A stretch of DNA of 26,770 bases from Candidatus Aenigmatarchaeota archaeon (GTDB lineage Archaea > Aenigmatarchaeota > Aenigmatarchaeia > QMZS01), in NCBI GenBank assembly GCA_003663295.1, contig QMZS01000003.1:1-26770 (forward strand). The letters run 5' to 3'. Under the pieces are notes generated by a model. The model searched no databases. It worked only from the letters and a program-made list of their open reading frames with translations, and had not been told where the DNA came from. The stretch's first letter is position 1; each line of letters starts with the position of its first letter. Shown piece by piece: positions 24,102 to 26,770 of the stretch. A program made the position numbers and the translations under genes.

Positions 24102-24971
24102 ATGGTTAGGGTTTTATTGTGGGATAAATTATCAAATATTTTGTCTGTGGATAAAATAAGATTAATTTTTGATGTTTTAATGTCAGCTTCTTATTTAAGG
24201 GGTTTAAATAGAAATAAAGATGAATTAAATAAACTGAATTTTTATAGGAGAGAGGCTAAAAAATTGTTAAAAATTAGATTTGGAGGGGAGGATAAGATGT
24301 CTGGATAATCAGATTTGTCCTGATATTGTATGTTAATTAGGTGATGATGTTGAAAAAGCCACTTCTATTTATAAATGTATCGGAAATGTCAGAGACAGTG
24401 TGGAAAGAAATATTACTGAGGGATATAGAAAAGATGAATTAAATGATAAATTGGATACTATTTATTTCAAATGGATTGGTAAATTAACAGTATTGGAGAT
24501 GGAATTGATGATAAAATATTAAGGTTTATTGAGCTGGATGTTCATAATGAGAAACTGGAGAGGAATCTTATGGACACCTCAGGGAGAATCCAATATTTAG
24601 AGATAAATTATGGAAATTCTTTTGGAGCTAATATTAGAGGGAGCGGTGAGGAAGATTCATTATTTTTATCCACCCCAATACCTTTACAAATAAGAGGTAA
24701 TTATAATTCCAGGAAAAAAGACTCTGATTTCCAGGAATATTCGGGTGGAGATAAAAGGAATTATTTGGAATATTCTCCTTCTTCAAGACAAATCGCAAGA
24801 GGAGTTGAATTTCTTGAAAGATATGGTCATTTAAATCCAGAAGCTTCATTAAAACGATTAAAAAAACTTGAAAATGGGTTGTATCAGGAATCAGATAAAT
24901 GGATTAGAGAGGAATTAACAGATAGTATAAACCTGCTTAGAGCTTGTTTTTCCAGTGATATTAATTGTTAA
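24102..24971 (+). pseudogene. Broken gene of unknown function
   Basis: Consecutive frames give plausible protein in several blocks: MVRVLLWDKLSNIL from 24102 to about 24300; LDNQICPDIVC, a TAA, then LGDDVEKATSIYKCIGNVRD to YFKWIGKL at about 24488; then SIGDGIDDKILRFIELDVHN into MDTSGRIQYLEINYGNSFG, ending at 24971. Two frameshifts and one stop separate them. The last block alone is an intact frame of 133 residues from the ATG at 24570 and might still be expressed. No family is recognised. The protein is charged, with a helical C-terminus (ASLKRLKKLENGLYQESDK) and no membrane segment. It converges on eL42 with no spacer to speak of. Confidence 0.55.
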
Positions 24972-24972
24972 T

Positions 24973-25251
24973 TTACACAAATTCCATTTTCTTTACTCTG
25001 AACCCTTTTCCGATAATATTCTGTTTTCCGCATTCAGAACAAGTATATCTCAAATCAAGTTTTGTGCTTGGTTTGCCCCTTCCCTTTGGCTTTTTAGCTG
25101 GGAAAGAACCATATCCTGCGACTTTTCTTAGATGTCTTCTTTGCCCCACAGCCACGCATCTTCTTGGTTTATTCTTAACTTTCTTTATTTTCTGGGCTGT
25201 GTATTTTTTGCAGTATTTGCAGTATTTATTTCGTTCTTTTGGAATTTTCAT
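24973..25251 (-). CDS. rpl44e: Large ribosomal subunit protein eL42 (L44e)
   Basis: This is a 92-residue basic protein with the family's zinc-binding pairs Cys11/Cys14 (YCKYC) and Cys71/Cys74 (TCSECG), and the conserved GQRRHLRKVAGYGSFPAKKP stretch that lies near the ribosomal E site, where the tRNA CCA end binds. The length is normal for archaea. In many archaea it is followed by eS27; here the next gene on that strand is not ribosomal, so it stands alone. It starts at 25251 on the minus strand, divergent from the membrane protein gene at 25385, with an AT-rich TTTATATAATA stretch just upstream. Confidence 0.95.
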   Translation of the reverse strand: MKIPKERNKYCKYCKKYTAQKIKKVKNKPRRCVAVGQRRHLRKVAGYGSFPAKKPKGRGKPSTKLDLRYTCSECGKQNIIGKGFRVKKMEFV

Positions 25252-25326
25252 AATTTATTATATAAAAATTAAATACTTGCAATTCAGTTCATTATTCCTA
25301 TATTTGTTGGTCTGAGTTGGGATAGG

Positions 25327-25339
25327 GGCAATAATTGCC
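25327..25339. promoter_or_regulatory. Inverted repeat in the eL42 / membrane-protein intergenic region
   Basis: GGCAAT and ATTGCC flank a single A, in the 133-bp gap between two divergent genes and 46 bp before the ATG at 25385. It could be a regulator binding site for the membrane-protein operon. No regulator is identified. Confidence 0.3.
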
Positions 25340-25384
25340 AAAAGTTTCTAGATTTGATTAATATTTAGAAAATCAATGTAAATA

Positions 25385-26359
25385 ATGAAGAAACTGATAG
25401 GATTATTATTAGGTATCCCCCTGTTTTTTGGGGTAATATTCTTCTTCGGGGGAACTGAAATCCTGACTGTTCTGTTGGGCGTGAATCCTTATTATTTTGG
25501 GTGCGCTGTGTTAGTGCAGATTATTATAGTTTTATTATATGCTTTAAGATTAAAACTTATTGTTTCTGAACAGGGTTATAAAATTGGTTTTGGGAGAATA
25601 TTAAAAATATTATCCGCAGGGATGGCTATTAACCAGTTGACTCCTATTGTTAAGGCTGCAGGAGAACCTGTGAAAATGCATTATCTTTCAAAATCAGGGA
25701 TGCCGGTGACAAAAGCGGGAGCCGCCACTGTAGTGGAAATATCTTCGGAATTAATTTCTTTTTATGTCTTCCTTTTTTTCTCAGTTTTATTCCTGTCTTT
25801 TGAAAAGTATCTTTCACAGGATTTTTTATATGCTGGGGGAATGGTATTTATATTATTTGCTGCGGGGATGGTTATTTCATTTAAGTTCCTATTGAATGAG
25901 GATAAACTTGAAAGAGTTTTTGGGAAACTTCTTATTAAATATTTCAAGAAAGATGCAAAATTATCCACAAAAATTTTTACTTCAAGTCTAAAGCATTTAT
26001 TTACTTGCAGGAAACTTGGCTTTAAAATATTCTCTATTTCTTTCTTCTGCAGATTTCTTGATATCGTTCGGGTATACCTTCTTTTTGAAGCCCTTCATTT
26101 TTCTTCTCCATTAACATTTGCTCTTGTGCTCTGGGTTGTTGGATTTATGTTTTCAATGATTCCGTGGCTTCCGGGGGGTCTCGGATTGGTTGAAGGGGGC
26201 ACAATACCAGTTCTTATGCTTTTGGGCATCTCAGCATCTATTTCTTCTTCTTCAATTTTACTTGAGCGTTTACTTACTTTCTGGTTTATAATCCTGATAG
26301 GTGTTGTTTCTTTTCATATGCTTAATAAAAGATTCAAGGAGAATTATGAGGTTAACTAA
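25385..26359 (+). CDS. LPG synthase-type multi-pass membrane protein (UPF0104 / AglD-like)
   Basis: This is a 324-residue integral membrane protein with about seven hydrophobic segments. Family signatures are GMAINQLTPIVKAAGEPVKM at about residues 79-98 and PWLPGGLGLVEGG at about 257-269, as in the lysylphosphatidylglycerol synthase transmembrane/UPF0104 family. Archaeal relatives are often linked to lipid or dolichol-linked glycan handling, for example near N-glycosylation genes, so a flippase-like role is possible but unproven. The soluble aminoacyl-transfer domain of bacterial MprF is absent. It overlaps the following gene by 14 nt. Confidence 0.85.
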   Translation: MKKLIGLLLGIPLFFGVIFFFGGTEILTVLLGVNPYYFGCAVLVQIIIVLLYALRLKLIVSEQGYKIGFGRILKILSAGMAINQLTPIVKAAGEPVKMHYLSKSGMPVTKAGAATVVEISSELISFYVFLFFSVLFLSFEKYLSQDFLYAGGMVFILFAAGMVISFKFLLNEDKLERVFGKLLIKYFKKDAKLSTKIFTSSLKHLFTCRKLGFKIFSISFFCRFLDIVRVYLLFEALHFSSPLTFALVLWVVGFMFSMIPWLPGGLGLVEGGTIPVLMLLGISASISSSSILLERLLTFWFIILIGVVSFHMLNKRFKENYEVN

Positions 26360-26770
26360 AAATTTACTGGGGGGTTTATTTATTTTAATTATAGTTTCAA
26401 TAATCTATTTTTTCAGACCGTGGCTGCATTCTATGGTGATTTATTTTGTTAAAAATCCCATAATTATTGAGATTGTTTTGATATGGGTTATTGTTAACTG
26501 GTTTTTATTAAAGAAAGGAGGAAAATATTCACAAAGAAAAAAACCTCGGGTTGAGGTGATAGGTGATGTTGAGATGAATATGTTTAGACCTTCTTACCTG
26601 AATTTCTCAATGATGTTATTTTTCCTTTTGTTTATGGTTGCTTCTGTGTTTTCTGGGGTAATAGTGCCTCTCGAATTATCACACACTTTGGATTATAAAG
26701 AAATATCAGCTTTACCGGATTCCAGTTCTAATGTGAGATTGATGCCTGCGAATATTGCTTACAGGTATGC
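26346..26770 (+). CDS. Membrane protein of unknown function (3' partial)
   Basis: The frame from the ATG at 26346 is open to the window end (141 residues visible). Hydrophobic segments lie at about residues 7-23, 38-55 and 86-106, with a Lys/Arg-rich loop between the second and third (KKGGKYSQRKKPR) on the presumed cytoplasmic side. The part after about 108 (LELSHTLDYKEISALPDSSS) would then lie outside the cell. The start overlaps the upstream stop by 14 nt and has a GGAG Shine-Dalgarno sequence at 26338-26341, so it is the second gene of an operon with the UPF0104-type protein. The family is not assigned. Confidence 0.7.
   Translation, partial: MRLTKNLLGGLFILIIVSIIYFFRPWLHSMVIYFVKNPIIIEIVLIWVIVNWFLLKKGGKYSQRKKPRVEVIGDVEMNMFRPSYLNFSMMLFFLLFMVASVFSGVIVPLELSHTLDYKEISALPDSSSNVRLMPANIAYRY

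Overview
The window looks like a stretch of an AT-rich DPANN-type archaeal chromosome (Woesearchaeota/Pacearchaeota-like by inference). Archaeal markers seen directly are ribosomal proteins eS8, eL19, aL12/P1 and eL42, a TFB-like protein, an archaeal-type leucyl-tRNA synthetase, a long archaeal-type PurC, an N-glycosylation-rich surface protein, TATA-like elements about 20-27 nt upstream of starts, and a tRNA gene whose introns are flanked by bulge-helix-bulge (BHB) motifs.

Layout. 1-3979: the 3' part of a large cell-surface glycoprotein and a coiled-coil protein. 4023-4664: a decayed insertion element (DUF2080 protein plus a transposase broken by two in-frame TAA codons). 4882-7023: a DEAD-box RNA helicase with an R/G/S-rich tail and a frameshifted ITPase. 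7100-7868: ruins of a gene that carried an HExxH motif. 7878-11821: eS8, a membrane-anchored GILT/thioredoxin-like protein, eL19, aL12, a TPR protein and a TFB-like protein without zinc ribbon. 11822-12495: mostly non-coding, with short direct repeats. 12496-12752: a tRNA-Thr(GGU) gene interrupted twice, in the D-loop and in the T-loop. 12771-18761: a three-gene overlapping operon on the minus strand (unknown 432-aa protein, 1305-aa helicase with DUF1998-like C-terminus, PD-(D/E)XK nuclease), which looks like a genome-defence or DNA-processing module next to the tRNA. 18813-23315: PurC, a deleted GH1 glycosidase and LeuRS. 23337-24971: a broken MutS-like ATPase and a broken unknown gene. 24973-26770: eL42, an LPG-synthase/UPF0104-type membrane protein and the start of another membrane protein.

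The two most interesting signals are the tRNA-Thr gene, whose three exons (15+45+14 nt) join into a perfect 74-nt cloverleaf with a canonical BHB at the T-loop intron, and the helicase/nuclease/unknown operon. A third theme is decay: six genes are broken by frameshifts, stops or deletion, while the housekeeping genes between them are intact.
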